Source: DYFT01 sp041695085 (GTDB lineage: Bacteria > Bacteroidota > Ignavibacteria > UBA10030). Taken from it: DNA of 64,000 nucleotides. How positions within the stretch are numbered: position 1 is the stretch's first letter; the number at the start of each line of letters is the position of its first letter. Made by a program: the position numbers and the translations under genes. The notes beneath the pieces are model-generated. The model saw nothing but the letters and a program-made list of their open reading frames with translations, had not been told where the DNA came from and made no database searches. The stretch is taken from positions 1-64,000 of the forward strand of contig JBGFRO010000049.1 in the NCBI GenBank assembly GCA_041695085.1, in the 5' to 3' direction. Positions 1 to 8,569 of the stretch are shown in pieces.

Positions 1-1
1 G

Positions 2-1021
2 AGGGGCTCCGTTTTCAGAGATCAGACCAAGTTTCTTTCGGAGGACGAGATCGATCTCTTTCACGAGTCCGGCATTTCCTTGCAAGAACGCCTTCACGGC
101 ATCCCGCCCTTGTCCGATACGTTCGTCTTTATAAGAGAACCATGAGCCGCTTTTGGCGATGATGTTTTGTTCAACAGCGGTGTCGATCAGATCGCCGAGA
201 CGGGATATGCCTTCATTATAGAGAATGTCGAACTGCGCTTCCTTGAAGGGGGGAGCTACCTTGTTCTTCACAACCTTCACGCGGGTACGATTGCCGACGA
301 CGTTTTGTCCATCTTTAATGGCCTCGATACGGCGAACGTCGAGTCGGACCGATGCGTAAAATTTGAGCGCATTGCCCCCCGTTGTCGTTTCAGGATTGCC
401 GAACATCACGCCGATCTTTTGACGAAGCTGATTGGTGAAAATGACGCTTGTCTTGGATTTGCTGATGGCGGCGGTCAGCTTTCTTAAAGCTTGCGACATC
501 AGACGCGCCTGTACGCCCATGGAGGGGTCGCCCATTTCACCTTCAATCTCTGCTCGTGGCGTCAAGGCTGCAACAGAATCGATCACGATCACGTCCAACG
601 CGCCGCTCCGTACCAGCGTTTCAACAATCTCCAATGCCTGTTCTCCAAACTCCGGTTGGGAGAGAAGGAGGTTGTTGACGTCGACGCCGAGTTTTTTCGC
701 GTAGGCGATATCGAGGGCATGCTCGGCATCGATAAAAGCGGCTACGCCCCCCTGTCGCTGCGCCTCGGCGATCACATGGAGACAAATTGTGGTTTTCCCG
801 GAAGATTCTGGACCGAAGATTTCGATCACGCGTCCACGCGGTACGCCGCCGATCCCAAGCGCTGCATCGAGCGAGATCGATCCTGTTGAGATCGCATCAA
901 TTTTCGCAATCGGGCCTTCGGTGAGGCGCATAATGGAGCCCTTGCCGTGCTGCTTTTCGATCTGATCGATCGCGATTTTGAGAGCTTGCAGTCGTGCGTC
1001 TTTCGTTGTTTGGTCGGTCAT
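2..1021 (-). CDS. recA: RecA recombinase (3' end outside window)
   Basis: DNA strand-exchange ATPase of homologous recombination and SOS induction. Reading leftwards from the ATG at 1021 gives 340 codons before the window edge, so only the short acidic C-terminal tail is missing. Visible motifs are the Walker A loop GPESSGKT, the Walker B strand VIVIDSVAAL, and the DNA-binding loop 2 region around NQLRQKIGVMFGNPETT. The start MTDQTTKDARLQAL is typical in position. thpR ends 3 bases upstream in the same direction, so the two are probably cotranscribed. No frameshift is seen. Confidence 0.98.
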   Translation of the reverse strand, partial: MTDQTTKDARLQALKIAIDQIEKQHGKGSIMRLTEGPIAKIDAISTGSISLDAALGIGGVPRGRVIEIFGPESSGKTTICLHVIAEAQRQGGVAAFIDAEHALDIAYAKKLGVDVNNLLLSQPEFGEQALEIVETLVRSGALDVIVIDSVAALTPRAEIEGEMGDPSMGVQARLMSQALRKLTAAISKSKTSVIFTNQLRQKIGVMFGNPETTTGGNALKFYASVRLDVRRIEAIKDGQNVVGNRTRVKVVKNKVAPPFKEAQFDILYNEGISRLGDLIDTAVEQNIIAKSGSWFSYKDERIGQGRDAVKAFLQGNAGLVKEIDLVLRKKLGLISENGAP

Positions 1022-1024
1022 GAA

Positions 1025-1597
1025 CTACTCCGGTTGCAATTGAAGGGGAATGGAAGTCAAGAGAGTGTACGTTGATCCGGTTGGATGCAAATCGCTCCGC
1101 ATGATGCACACTTCGCGGCAGCGGACTTGAAACGGCTCCAAAGTAAGAGATTTTAGAGATTCAGTCAAGCGACGGATGTTGCGCGAACCCTTCACGCGAC
1201 CTAAGGTGACGTGCGGATGAAAGGGGCGATCCTCTCGCTCGAAACCGAGTTGATGACATGCGTCTTCGATACGAGTAGAGAGATCGCGAAGTTCCGGTTT
1301 CATTTCGGAGCCAATCCAGACAATGCGAGGTGAAGCAAGCGATGGGAAACATCCAAGTGATTGAAAGACAAGATCGAATGCAGAAGCAGTTTGAAGCGAT
1401 GCTTTGAGGATTTGGGTCAGCTTCTGTAACCGGCCACCCTCAACATTTCCAAGGAACTTGAGCGTAAGATGAAGTTTCTCAGCCACTTCCCATTTCACAT
1501 CGGCATTGCTTGTTTTGAGCGTTTGCTGGATACCGGCCATCTTTGCCTGAACGTCCGATGGCAGAGGGAGGGAGATGAAGGTGCGGATGGGGGGCAT
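1025..1597 (-). CDS. thpR: RNA 2',3'-cyclic phosphodiesterase (2'-5' RNA ligase family)
   Basis: Small two-histidine (2H) phosphoesterase of about 190 aa that opens 2',3'-cyclic phosphates on RNA. The two signature motifs are visible as HLTLKFLG and HPHVTLGRV. The frame is open up to 1615, but the first six codons overlap the tail of the upstream hicA remnant, so I prefer the ATG at 1597 (MPPIRTFISLPLP), which matches the usual family start. It lies directly upstream of recA on the same strand. Confidence 0.93.
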   Translation of the reverse strand: MPPIRTFISLPLPSDVQAKMAGIQQTLKTSNADVKWEVAEKLHLTLKFLGNVEGGRLQKLTQILKASLQTASAFDLVFQSLGCFPSLASPRIVWIGSEMKPELRDLSTRIEDACHQLGFEREDRPFHPHVTLGRVKGSRNIRRLTESLKSLTLEPFQVRCREVCIMRSDLHPTGSTYTLLTSIPLQLQPE

Positions 1598-1601
1598 CGC
1601 A

Positions 1602-1816
1602 TTATTGGTGCGCATTCCACTCGTCTTCGGATATGAACGCCTTTCTGAGAATTCTTTTCAGCAGGCGCCGACGGACACATCGTTATGGTGCGGGTTTGGT
1701 ATTGGCAGGCGAATATTGCCTCGAATCATTATGGAATGCCTGCCTCCTGCAATGGGTCCCTCAAATCCCAGCTTGCGAAGGCGGTGGATCAGCTCACGTC
1801 GAGAAACCGGCTTCAT
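1602..1816 (-). pseudogene. hicA: HicA-type toxin, frameshifted
   Basis: The ATG at 1816 opens a 52-codon frame (MKPVSRRELIHRLRKLGFEG, then GGRHSIM) that matches the N-terminal two thirds of HicA mRNA interferases, including the catalytic-histidine context G-G-R-H-S. It stops at 1658. The missing C-terminus (LLKRILRKAFISEDEWNAH) is present in another frame directly after it and runs to a stop at 1602. Removing the two extra bases GC near 1667 would restore one continuous reading frame. The toxin is therefore very likely inactive, while the antitoxin upstream is intact. Confidence 0.8.
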
Positions 1817-1825
1817 CGACGCGGT

Positions 1826-2092
1826 CTACGCAATTTCCTTAACATCCTTGATTGATAAATCGATACCATTAACCGATGGCACGGGCTTGTTCAGCCGAAG
1901 ACTGATCAGAAGCCAATCCTCGAGTGTTTCTTGGAGTTCTTTTCGACATTCCTCAAGGGTTTTTCCACTTGCCCATAAGCCATCGAATCCGGGTATCTCT
2001 CCAAAATATGACTTGTCTTCTTCGATGATCTCGTAACGAGCCATCTCTATCGCGAGGCGAATGTATTCCGAGAGCAATGCGCAATCCTCCAT
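1826..2092 (-). CDS. hicB: HicB-like antitoxin
   Basis: Small acidic protein of 88 aa with the HicB partial RNase H-like fold signature: YFGEIPGFDGLWASGKTLEE, followed by a helix RKELQETLEDWLL. It should neutralise HicA and repress its own operon. The frame is open from 2122; the ATG at 2092 (MEDCALL) is used here, but a shorter start at the later Met of MARYEII is also possible. The partner downstream is the frameshifted hicA, so this is an antitoxin without a working toxin next to it. Confidence 0.8.
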   Translation of the reverse strand: MEDCALLSEYIRLAIEMARYEIIEEDKSYFGEIPGFDGLWASGKTLEECRKELQETLEDWLLISLRLNKPVPSVNGIDLSIKDVKEIA

Positions 2093-2128
2093 TAATGCAA
2101 CGAAAGTTATGAAGCTCACCAACTAAAA

Positions 2129-3385
2129 TCAAGATTCGTACATTTTCAGTACTCGCCGTCTTACCAGTTCCAACGCTGCTTGTGCGGCTCGTTCTTTCGT
2201 CCGTCGGCGGTCATCTCCGAAATTGAATTTCAGCGCCAGCGTCTCATGCCGATCAGAGTAGCCGATCCAGACAAGTCCGACCGGCTTCTCGGATGTCCCT
2301 CCCGTGGGTCCGGCGATCCCCGTCGTCGACAGACCAATGTCGACGTTTGCTTTCGTTCGAATACCGAACGCCATCGTCTCAGCGACTTCTCTGCTCACCG
2401 CGCCGTGCGTTGTCATGAGCGCAATCGGTACACCGAGTTCTGCGATCTTCGATTCGTTGCTGTAGACAATCATTCCACGTTCAAAATATGCAGAACTGCC
2501 GGGGACATTCGTTATCCGATCGGCGATGAGTCCGCCGGTGCACGATTCTGCAACAGCAATTGTCAGCTTCCGCTCGGCAAGCAGTTTTCCCACGATTGCT
2601 TCTAACTCTTCATCGTCTGTTGCATAGATGTACTTTTCCACTTTCGCACGTAGTTGTGTCTCCACCCGCGCGATTTTTTGTTTCACTTCTTCTTCATGTG
2701 AACCATACGCCGTGATACGAAGACGAACACCCATTGGACTTGGAAGAAACGCGAGTGAGATCCCCTCCATCGGAGAAAAGAGAGTCTGAACATCACCAAT
2801 TTCCTGGGCGAGGAACGATTCGCCAATTCCTGTCGTTTTGAGGGTTCGGTGCAGAATGACCTTGCCGGTTGTTCGACGGCGGAAGGAGGGGAGTACAAAT
2901 TCCTTCATCATTCCTTCCATTTCGAAAGGAACGCCGGGCATTACAACCACATATTTACCATCGCGTTCAAAGAAGTAGCCGGGAGCCGTGCCTCGACTAT
3001 TCTGAATTACGGTGCAGCCACGCGGAACGAGCGCCTGCTCCTCATTGAGTTTGATCATCGGAAGACCTCGACGCTCGAAAAAAGTCCGTATGCGGTGCAG
3101 GGCTTCCTCATCTAAAACGAGATCGGTCTTGAAGAACTTACAGATCGCACTGCGCGTCACATCGTCGTGTGTCGGCCCCAATCCGCCCGTTACGGTCACG
3201 ACATCAGCTCGGTTGAGGGCCTCATCCAACGCAGTGAGGATTGACTTTTCGTCGTCTCCTACTGTTACCATTCGGTGAATTTCGATTCCCACCGTCTGCA
3301 GCTGTTGCGCGATGAAGGCTTGATTGGTGTTGATCACCTGACCGATCAAAAGCTCATTGCCGACGGAAATGATCTCTGCTTGCAT
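2129..3385 (-). CDS. cinA: CinA family protein / nicotinamide-nucleotide amidase
   Basis: 418 aa with an N-terminal molybdopterin-binding-like domain (VGNELLIGQVINTNQ; VTGGLGPTHDD) and a C-terminal NMN deamidase domain (VAVAESCTGGLIADRI, then STTGIAGPTGG). The enzyme recycles pyridine nucleotides by hydrolysing NMN to NaMN. The frame stays open upstream to 3835, but that part is the shadow of pgpA; the real start MQAEIISVGNELL lies 2 bases after the pgpA stop. It is the last gene of a pgsA-pgpA-cinA run. Confidence 0.95.
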   Translation of the reverse strand: MQAEIISVGNELLIGQVINTNQAFIAQQLQTVGIEIHRMVTVGDDEKSILTALDEALNRADVVTVTGGLGPTHDDVTRSAICKFFKTDLVLDEEALHRIRTFFERRGLPMIKLNEEQALVPRGCTVIQNSRGTAPGYFFERDGKYVVVMPGVPFEMEGMMKEFVLPSFRRRTTGKVILHRTLKTTGIGESFLAQEIGDVQTLFSPMEGISLAFLPSPMGVRLRITAYGSHEEEVKQKIARVETQLRAKVEKYIYATDDEELEAIVGKLLAERKLTIAVAESCTGGLIADRITNVPGSSAYFERGMIVYSNESKIAELGVPIALMTTHGAVSREVAETMAFGIRTKANVDIGLSTTGIAGPTGGTSEKPVGLVWIGYSDRHETLALKFNFGDDRRRTKERAAQAALELVRRRVLKMYES

Positions 3386-3387
3386 GG

Positions 3388-3903
3388 TTACGAGACGAGG
3401 CCAAGGGCGAGAAGTAAGTGTGTCAGGAGGTTTGCGTAAGTTCCTGCAACGACGTCGTCGAACATAATTCCAAATCCCCCACGAGCCGCATCGAATCTTC
3501 GTGCAGGAAAGGGTTTCATAATGTCCATGAGGCGGAAGATGATGAAGGCGGTGATGGCGATAAGAAGACTCTTCGGAAGAAAAAGGAGGGAGATCCACAT
3601 GCCAAGGATTTCGTCGATGGTAACTTCCGCGGGGTCGTGGCCGTAGATTTTCTCCATTTGATCTGCCGCGACGATGCCGAGCAGCAGTACAGCGAAACAT
3701 GCGGGCATGATGACGTACGGATGCTCGAAGCCGGGTAGAAAATAGATAAGCAGTCCAACGGCGGAACCAACGGTTCCGGTAGCAATAGGGGAATAACCCG
3801 AGAACAATCCGGATGCGAAGGCGCGCACAAACCACAACGGCTTTGGGGGAACAAAGTCGGTCGAGGGATTAACGGGATTCGGTGATTCGGTCGGAGAAGT
3901 CAT
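3388..3903 (-). CDS. pgpA: phosphatidylglycerophosphatase A
   Basis: 171 aa integral membrane phosphatase that removes the phosphate from phosphatidylglycerophosphate to give phosphatidylglycerol. Family motifs are DPAEVTIDEILGMW near residue 90 and GGFGIMFDDVVAG near the C-terminus, whose acidic residues are expected to bind the metal and substrate. Several hydrophobic helices are visible. The start overlaps the end of pgsA by 35 bases, so the two consecutive steps of PG synthesis are translationally linked. Confidence 0.93.
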   Translation of the reverse strand: MTSPTESPNPVNPSTDFVPPKPLWFVRAFASGLFSGYSPIATGTVGSAVGLLIYFLPGFEHPYVIMPACFAVLLLGIVAADQMEKIYGHDPAEVTIDEILGMWISLLFLPKSLLIAITAFIIFRLMDIMKPFPARRFDAARGGFGIMFDDVVAGTYANLLTHLLLALGLVS

Positions 3904-4495
3904 ACAATTCGCGCACGGTTTTCCAATTCTGTTTGAGATACATGACGCCGGTCGACACCGTTATGACCGCCACGATGCTCATCAATGGGTCAATGAGGGA
4001 TGGGGCCAGCAGCATTTCAATTTGGTGTGTGTAATGCAGCTTGACAAATTCCAATTCTTTGGTGATGGACAACACCATGATATAGAAAATCACGATGAAC
4101 TGAAGAAAGGTCTTCGTCTTTGCAAAACGGCTTGTATCGAATATGCGACCCTTGAACTCCGAATAGGATCGGAGAAAGGTAATGAGGATATCGCGAATGA
4201 CGATGGCCCAAACAGTCCACGCGGCGACGAGATCGAGATACACAAACGCAATGAGAGCGGAAGAGGTAACGACCTTGTCGGCAAGCGGATCGAGGAACGT
4301 TCCCCACCGTGTCACGTAGCCCCAGCGGCGTGCAACATAGCCGTCATACCAATCGGTGAGAAGAGCGACGATGAAAACGGGGAGCGAGACTTGCCGGAGT
4401 GTAGGATCATCGGACAAAAAGAACGCGATGAAGACGGGCGTCAGCAGAATGCGCAGAAACGTCAGTTGGTTGGGGGGAGAGAACGTAAACGGCAT
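3869..4495 (-). CDS. pgsA: CDP-diacylglycerol--glycerol-3-phosphate 3-phosphatidyltransferase
   Basis: CDP-alcohol phosphatidyltransferase of 208 aa that makes phosphatidylglycerophosphate at the inner membrane. The diagnostic D-G-x2-A-R-x8-G-x3-D-x3-D motif is complete (DGYVARRWGYVTRWGTFLD, then PLAD). Start chosen at MPFTFSPPNQLTFLRI; the frame is open to 4540 but the extra 15 residues run into the rpmB terminator. The product is the substrate of the overlapping pgpA. Confidence 0.95.
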   Translation of the reverse strand: MPFTFSPPNQLTFLRILLTPVFIAFFLSDDPTLRQVSLPVFIVALLTDWYDGYVARRWGYVTRWGTFLDPLADKVVTSSALIAFVYLDLVAAWTVWAIVIRDILITFLRSYSEFKGRIFDTSRFAKTKTFLQFIVIFYIMVLSITKELEFVKLHYTHQIEMLLAPSLIDPLMSIVAVITVSTGVMYLKQNWKTVRELYDFSDRITESR

Positions 4496-4524
4496 GGCGC
4501 TGATGTTTGCAGATTCAGAGGAAT

Positions 4525-4556
4525 AAAAAATCCCGTCCACCGGAGGGCGGACGGGA
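4525..4556 (-). terminator. Rho-independent terminator after rpmB
   Basis: On the minus strand TCCCGTCC and GGACGGGA pair around a 10-base loop, followed by a run of six T. It lies 27 bases past the rpmB stop and separates rpmB from the pgsA-pgpA-cinA genes. Confidence 0.85.
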
Positions 4557-4582
4557 TGACACGGAACTTGCTACAGAGGGGA

Positions 4583-4774
4583 TCAAGCTGCCTTTTGAAG
4601 TCGCCCCGATTTGATGCAATTGGTGCACACGAGAACGCGTTTGACGGAGCCGTCCACCACCGCCCGAACGCGCTGCAAGTTCGGCAGGAAGCGTCGCGGA
4701 ACGCGGTTATGAGCGTGACTAACGTGATTGCCGGCCATCGGTTTCTTACCACAGACTTCACACATTCTTGCCAT
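4583..4774 (-). CDS. rpmB: 50S ribosomal protein L28
   Basis: 63 aa basic ribosomal protein. The start MARMCEVCGKKPMAGNHVSH is the standard L28 N-terminus, and the C-terminal pair CTNC together with CEVC makes the zinc-binding (C+) form of the protein. A single-gene unit closed by the terminator just downstream. Confidence 0.97.
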   Translation of the reverse strand: MARMCEVCGKKPMAGNHVSHAHNRVPRRFLPNLQRVRAVVDGSVKRVLVCTNCIKSGRLQKAA

Positions 4775-4981
4775 CTCAAAAACTCCCGGTTAATCAAAAT
4801 TGAACGGCACCAATATACAGAGATTCGGTGCGAGAGGCAAGGTGAAAAATACAGTGTGATTGCGCAAGCCTGTTATTTTGGTTATCATGAGCCCACCCAT
4901 AACCGTTGTCCGAAGTGTGGAGGGGAGCCCGGCTTTGGTGCAGTTGACCTGCACATCCTCTACTTGCGAAAGGAAATCAAA

Positions 4982-6016
4982 ATGTCGACAGATCACGTAA
5001 CAGCAGAACTCCCGAAAGTTACCTCGAAGAGCACACGGGCCGAACTCCTGAAGGCGTATCAACTTGCACTTCAGAAATTGGAAGAGGCTTCCTCCGGCGG
5101 GAAGGCTCCGGTTCCGGAAGCAGAAACCGAGCCACGCCTTCTCTTCACCGACGAAGAGGTCATCAAAGCTGTAAACGATCTGCAGGTGATGTTCAACAAG
5201 GCATTGAAAGATTTGCTGGAGAAGATGATCGCAGAATCGGGGAAGCTTGAAGAGATCCGAAAGACAATTGAGAGGGAACGAGCGCGGCTCAGGCAAGTTC
5301 ACGAAATCGAGTTTCACGTCCATTCACTTGCAGCCCTCATCGAAGCTCAAGCTGAACGGAAGTCTGCTTTCGAGAAAGAGATGGCGGCACAACGGGAGCA
5401 ATTCGAAGCCGAGATGCTGATGAAACGCGATGCATGGAAACGGGAGCAACAGTTGTATGAACAAAGCGTCAAAGAACGCGACAGCGTGGCGAAAAAACAG
5501 CGGGAGCGGGAAGAGGAAGAGTATCGCTTTATGATTGCCCTGGAGCGGAAGAAGGAGGCGGCGGAACACGCGGCTCGTAGAGCCGAATTGGAACGGCAGC
5601 TGGCGGACGAGAAGAAGAAGTTCGAAGAGGAAATAACGGAACGCCGGAAGGTCCTTGCTGCGCAGGAAGGAGAACTCGTGGAGTTACGGAAACGCGTCGA
5701 GGGATTCCCGAAGGAACTGGAGGCGGCTGTGAAGAAGGCGGAGGCAGCAGTGCGTCAGGCGCTGCAGCAGCAGTTCGACTTTGAAAACAAACTTGCAGCG
5801 AAGGATATTGAAACAGAACGGCGTGTCAATGCCCTGCGGATTGCATCACTCGAAGAGATCGTTGCCAAGCAGCAGACGCAGATCGCGGATCTGACGAAAC
5901 AGCTGCAAGCGGCAACGAAGCAGGTGCAAGAGATGGCGCTCAAAGCCATCGAAAGCACTTCGGGGAAGGGGCGCGTAAACGGAGACACCCCGGCGGATCA
6001 GAGAAAGGGCGCGTGA
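4982..6016 (+). CDS. long coiled-coil protein of unknown function
   Basis: 344 aa, no recognised enzymatic domain and no signal peptide. From about residue 85 to 325 it is almost entirely Lys/Glu/Arg/Gln-rich heptad sequence (for example ERKKEAAEHAARRAELERQL), predicting a long coiled coil, so a cytoplasmic scaffold or filament-like role is possible. The frame is open 960 bases further upstream, but that part is antisense to pgsA and rpmB. The start MSTDHVTAELPK follows a good AGGA ribosome site. Function unknown. Confidence 0.8.
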   Translation: MSTDHVTAELPKVTSKSTRAELLKAYQLALQKLEEASSGGKAPVPEAETEPRLLFTDEEVIKAVNDLQVMFNKALKDLLEKMIAESGKLEEIRKTIERERARLRQVHEIEFHVHSLAALIEAQAERKSAFEKEMAAQREQFEAEMLMKRDAWKREQQLYEQSVKERDSVAKKQREREEEEYRFMIALERKKEAAEHAARRAELERQLADEKKKFEEEITERRKVLAAQEGELVELRKRVEGFPKELEAAVKKAEAAVRQALQQQFDFENKLAAKDIETERRVNALRIASLEEIVAKQQTQIADLTKQLQAATKQVQEMALKAIESTSGKGRVNGDTPADQRKGA

Positions 6017-6118
6017 GGAAAACAGACACGTCTCCACGTGATGAAGGCGAGATCGCGCCGACCAAGAAAGCGATAGTTTCTTCAATGAATGCTCGAGCAA
6101 CAACCATGGAGCAGCACA

Positions 6119-6664
6119 ATGAACGTTGAAGTGAAGTACACGTATCAAGATTTGCTAACGGCTCCCAATGACCGCCACCGGTATGAAATCTTTGAGGGAG
6201 AGCTGATTATGACTCCAGCACCAAGTCGCGCGCATCAACAGGCTCACTCAAACCTCTTTCGCATTATTGCTAACTATGTAGCCGAGGGGAAGCTTGGCGA
6301 ACTGTATTCGGCGCCGTTCGATGTGTACTTTGACGAAGAAACAGTTGTGGAGCCTGATATCCTCTTTGTTTCAAAAGACAGGCTTTACATTATTGATGAG
6401 CAGAAGGTCAACGGTGCGCCGGACTTGGTCGTTGAAATCGTTTCTGCCTCGACAGAGAAACATGACCGCGGATTCAAGTTCAAACGCTATGCGGAAGAAG
6501 GGATCAAGGAATACTGGATCGTTGATCCGACAAGCAAAGTCCTGGAGGTCTACACGTTAGGGCAGAAAGGTTTTGAACGCTTCGGCAAATATGCCGGGAG
6601 TGAAGAAGTGAGGTCGACGATTTTTCCTGATTTGCGGTTCCAAGCTGAGGATGTATGGAAGTAA
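6119..6664 (+). CDS. Uma2 family (DUF820) endonuclease-like protein
   Basis: 181 aa member of the Uma2/DUF820 group with a PD-(D/E)XK nuclease-like core: the acidic strand VVEPDILFV, the strand DLVVEIVSAST, and the KRYAEEGIKEYWIVDP block that typifies the family. Cellular role is generally unknown. An upstream ATG at 6089 is possible; the ATG at 6119 has a GGAGC site in front of it. A single gene at the start of an accessory region. Confidence 0.85.
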   Translation: MNVEVKYTYQDLLTAPNDRHRYEIFEGELIMTPAPSRAHQQAHSNLFRIIANYVAEGKLGELYSAPFDVYFDEETVVEPDILFVSKDRLYIIDEQKVNGAPDLVVEIVSASTEKHDRGFKFKRYAEEGIKEYWIVDPTSKVLEVYTLGQKGFERFGKYAGSEEVRSTIFPDLRFQAEDVWK

Positions 6665-6821
6665 TGATGATGGGAGATAAGTGACGACACCAAAAGCCGA
6701 CGATGAGTGGGCTTTCGACATAATTTCCTGTTTGATGCTGTTTGGAATAACGAGTTGTTTGCTTTTTTGGTAGAAAAATGTTTGTTTATACACGAAAGGG
6801 TGTTTACAAGAGAAAAACTCT

Positions 6822-7082
6822 ATGCTTACACGATACCTTGAGGAAGCGATGAAACAAGCCGTCTACGAGAAACTTGAAGACGGCACCTATTGGGGGGAGG
6901 TACCGATCTGTCCCGGGACAAATGCCCAGGGCCGTACCCTCAGCGAATGTCAGGAAGAGCTCCGTGAGGTGCTTGAGGAATGGGTTCTCCAAAACCTTCA
7001 CGATGATATCCCTCTTCCCATCATTGCTGAGATCGATCTCAATCGCCACGAGGCTCATGCCCCTTTAACCGATCAAGCGTAG
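6822..7082 (+). CDS. hicB: HicB-like antitoxin
   Basis: 86 aa with the short HicB fold: YWGEVPICPGTNAQGRTLSE followed by ECQEELREVLEEWVLQNL. Its last codons overlap the start of the downstream hicA remnant in another frame. The final residues LTDQA may be an extension produced by the same base change that damages hicA (see findings). Distinct in sequence from the HicB at 1.8-2.1 kb. Confidence 0.82.
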   Translation: MLTRYLEEAMKQAVYEKLEDGTYWGEVPICPGTNAQGRTLSECQEELREVLEEWVLQNLHDDIPLPIIAEIDLNRHEAHAPLTDQA

Positions 7083-7284
7083 AGACTTTATCCGCAAGCT
7101 CAAACAATTAGGTTTTGGTGAAGTCCAGCCGGGTGCTAAACATGCCTTTATGCGTTACGGTTCTTACCGCCAGAGACTGCCCAACGTTAGTGAATACTCC
7201 GTTCCCCTCCTTAAGCGCCTCTTGAAACAGGTAGAGCAAGGTATCGGTCGTCCGCTTTCTGATGACGAGTGGAACGGCCTATAA
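7057..7284 (+). pseudogene. hicA: HicA-type toxin with a nonsense codon at position 4
   Basis: From the ATG at 7057 the frame reads M-P-L-stop and then PIKRRDFIRKLKQLGFGE, PGAKHAFMRYG and a normal C-terminus to a TAA at 7282. Apart from the TAA at 7066 the whole 75-codon frame looks like an ordinary HicA, with the catalytic-His context G-A-K-H. No good alternative start follows the stop before residue 28. The toxin is probably not made. Confidence 0.75.
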
Positions 7285-7298
7285 ATTTCTTACAGGCA

Positions 7299-7601
7299 CT
7301 ATCGAAGCAAAAGCATTTTCTTGGTCTCCACAAACCGAGTTCGAGGATTTTCCACAGCCGCTGCTTCGAGGCGATAGAAGTACACTCCCGAAGCCGCGTT
7401 CGTTGGCTGCCACTGGATTTGATGGTAGCCAGGTTGTTGTTCGCTGTTGGTAAGCTCAGCGACTTCTTGTCCGAGTACGTCAAAGATCCTGAGTGTTACA
7501 TGACTTGTAAAGGGTAACTGATAACGGATAACGGTTGCAGGATTTGCGCCATAGGCGCATCCGCCTCCGGCGGAGAAGGGGTTGGGGTCGTTTTGGATAC
7601 G
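7299..7601 (-). pseudogene. detached T9SS sorting tail with in-frame insertion
   Basis: About 98 codons coding only a type IX secretion C-terminal domain (HVTLRIFDVLGQEVAEL, then ASGVYFYRLEA and ETKKMLLLR, stop at 7299). No start codon or parent protein precedes it. Inside the PNPF-NPAT motif ten codons (SAGGGCAYGA) have been inserted in frame; they consist of two adjacent 15 bp hairpins. It is a remnant of an exported protein. Confidence 0.75.
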
Positions 7602-7611
7602 CGTCTACACG

Positions 7612-8310
7612 TTACTCACCAAACTTGAACAACTGGATCTCTTCAATATGCTCAAAGTCCGCGAGATTTTTTGTTGCGATCTCTCTAATGTCGTTGGCAA
7701 GCATAATCGAAACGATCTCCAGATCGAAGACAGCATTGCCGGTGGGTTTGTATTTTAGCAGCAATTCTTCGAAGCGGCGTATGCTTTCATCGGAGGGAAA
7801 TAAGACGGCGAAATTTCTACCATTAACGCGGCGCTGTCGATATGAAAGATTGAATCGCTGTCCAACGCGTAGACTAGGAAGTCTTCATAAGCCAAGATGT
7901 TGACAAATGAGGCAAGTTTTTCCCGTAAGTGCTTGTCACATAATGCGCGATGTTTTCCACTGACGCTCTTCGGATGACGGGTAGTGCCTCATCTTTACCT
8001 GTGGGCAGGCAACCGAAATCGCTGGCGGTGTGCGGTGGCAGCATTATCGGCGGGTTTCATTTCGGTGCAGGCGCACGCCTGATGTCGAATCGACACCACT
8101 CCACGCACCGAAATGACGGCAAGCGCCTTGGGCGACTCAGCACGTGCGTTGCGATTTCGGCGTCCTTTTTCTTTTCGCCCATTTTCTTTTTGGACGAGCA
8201 AAAAGAAAATGGGCACAGAGCTTAACGCAGGCTTGGGTGTAGATTTCCTTGTCGGTTTAAGGCGAAGCTTTGCTAGAATATTGGTGTCAACGAGGACTTT
8301 ATTCAGACAC
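7612..8310 (-). pseudogene. PIN-domain (VapC-like) toxin interrupted by structured repeat S1
   Basis: Reading leftwards, 8271-8303 gives the PIN N-terminus VLVDTNIL with its first catalytic Asp. The frame then runs into repeat S1. On the far side, codons up to the stop at 7612 give a typical PIN C-terminus (FEELLLKYKPTGNAVFDLEI, then MLANDIREIATKNLADFEHI). The part between, 7790-7945, carries a further frameshift. The gene is clearly dead. The fit of the two halves to one gene is inferred from order, strand and family. Confidence 0.65.
8013..8276. repeat. structured repeat S, copy S1
   Basis: Outer stem CCGAAATCGC (8013-8022) pairs with GCGATTTCGG (8151-8160). Inner stem CATTTCGGTGC (8058-8068) pairs with GCACCGAAATG (8105-8115). 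A separate 3' hairpin spans 8177-8214 (GCCCATTTTCTTTTTG with its complement). The tail to 8276 (ggtttaaggcgaagctttgct) recurs in copy S2. No protein is encoded. Confidence 0.8.
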
Positions 8311-8367
8311 GAGATCGCGGAGATTCATCCGGTCGGCCCTGCCCCTTTAGAAGCAATAGATTGGGAG

Positions 8368-8478
8368 TTAGCGCAACAACAGCATTTTCTTCGTTTCTGC
8401 AAATCGTTTGCCTGAGTTATCCAACCCCTCTACCTCGAAGCGATAGAAATAAATGCCTAAAGCTGATTCATTTGTTGG
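8368..8478 (-). pseudogene. T9SS sorting-tail remnant
   Basis: Thirty-six codons encode only the end of a sorting domain (ALGIYFYRFEVEGLDNSGKR, then FAETKKMLLLR and a stop at 8368). The parent reading frame is gone. It belongs to the series of tail fragments lying on the minus strand between 7.3 and 11.6 kb. Confidence 0.7.
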
Positions 8479-8569
8479 TTATTGCTTGACTTGCTGTCTT
8501 GGTAGCTTTTCATGTAGTGTTTGATTCTCAATAACGAAATCGCTAACTTATTCTACGAAATGGGTCAGG

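Noticed and set aside
3386..3835. N-terminal extension of cinA to 568 codons
   Set aside because: It overlaps pgpA in another frame, and CinA homologues start at MQAEIISVGNELL.
4022..4981. 960-base open extension upstream of the coiled-coil gene
   Set aside because: It is antisense to pgsA and rpmB and lacks coding character; the ATG at 4982 has its own ribosome site.
6670..6740. Terminator AAAGCC/GGCTTT after the Uma2 gene
   Set aside because: Stem of only six pairs and no T run directly after it.
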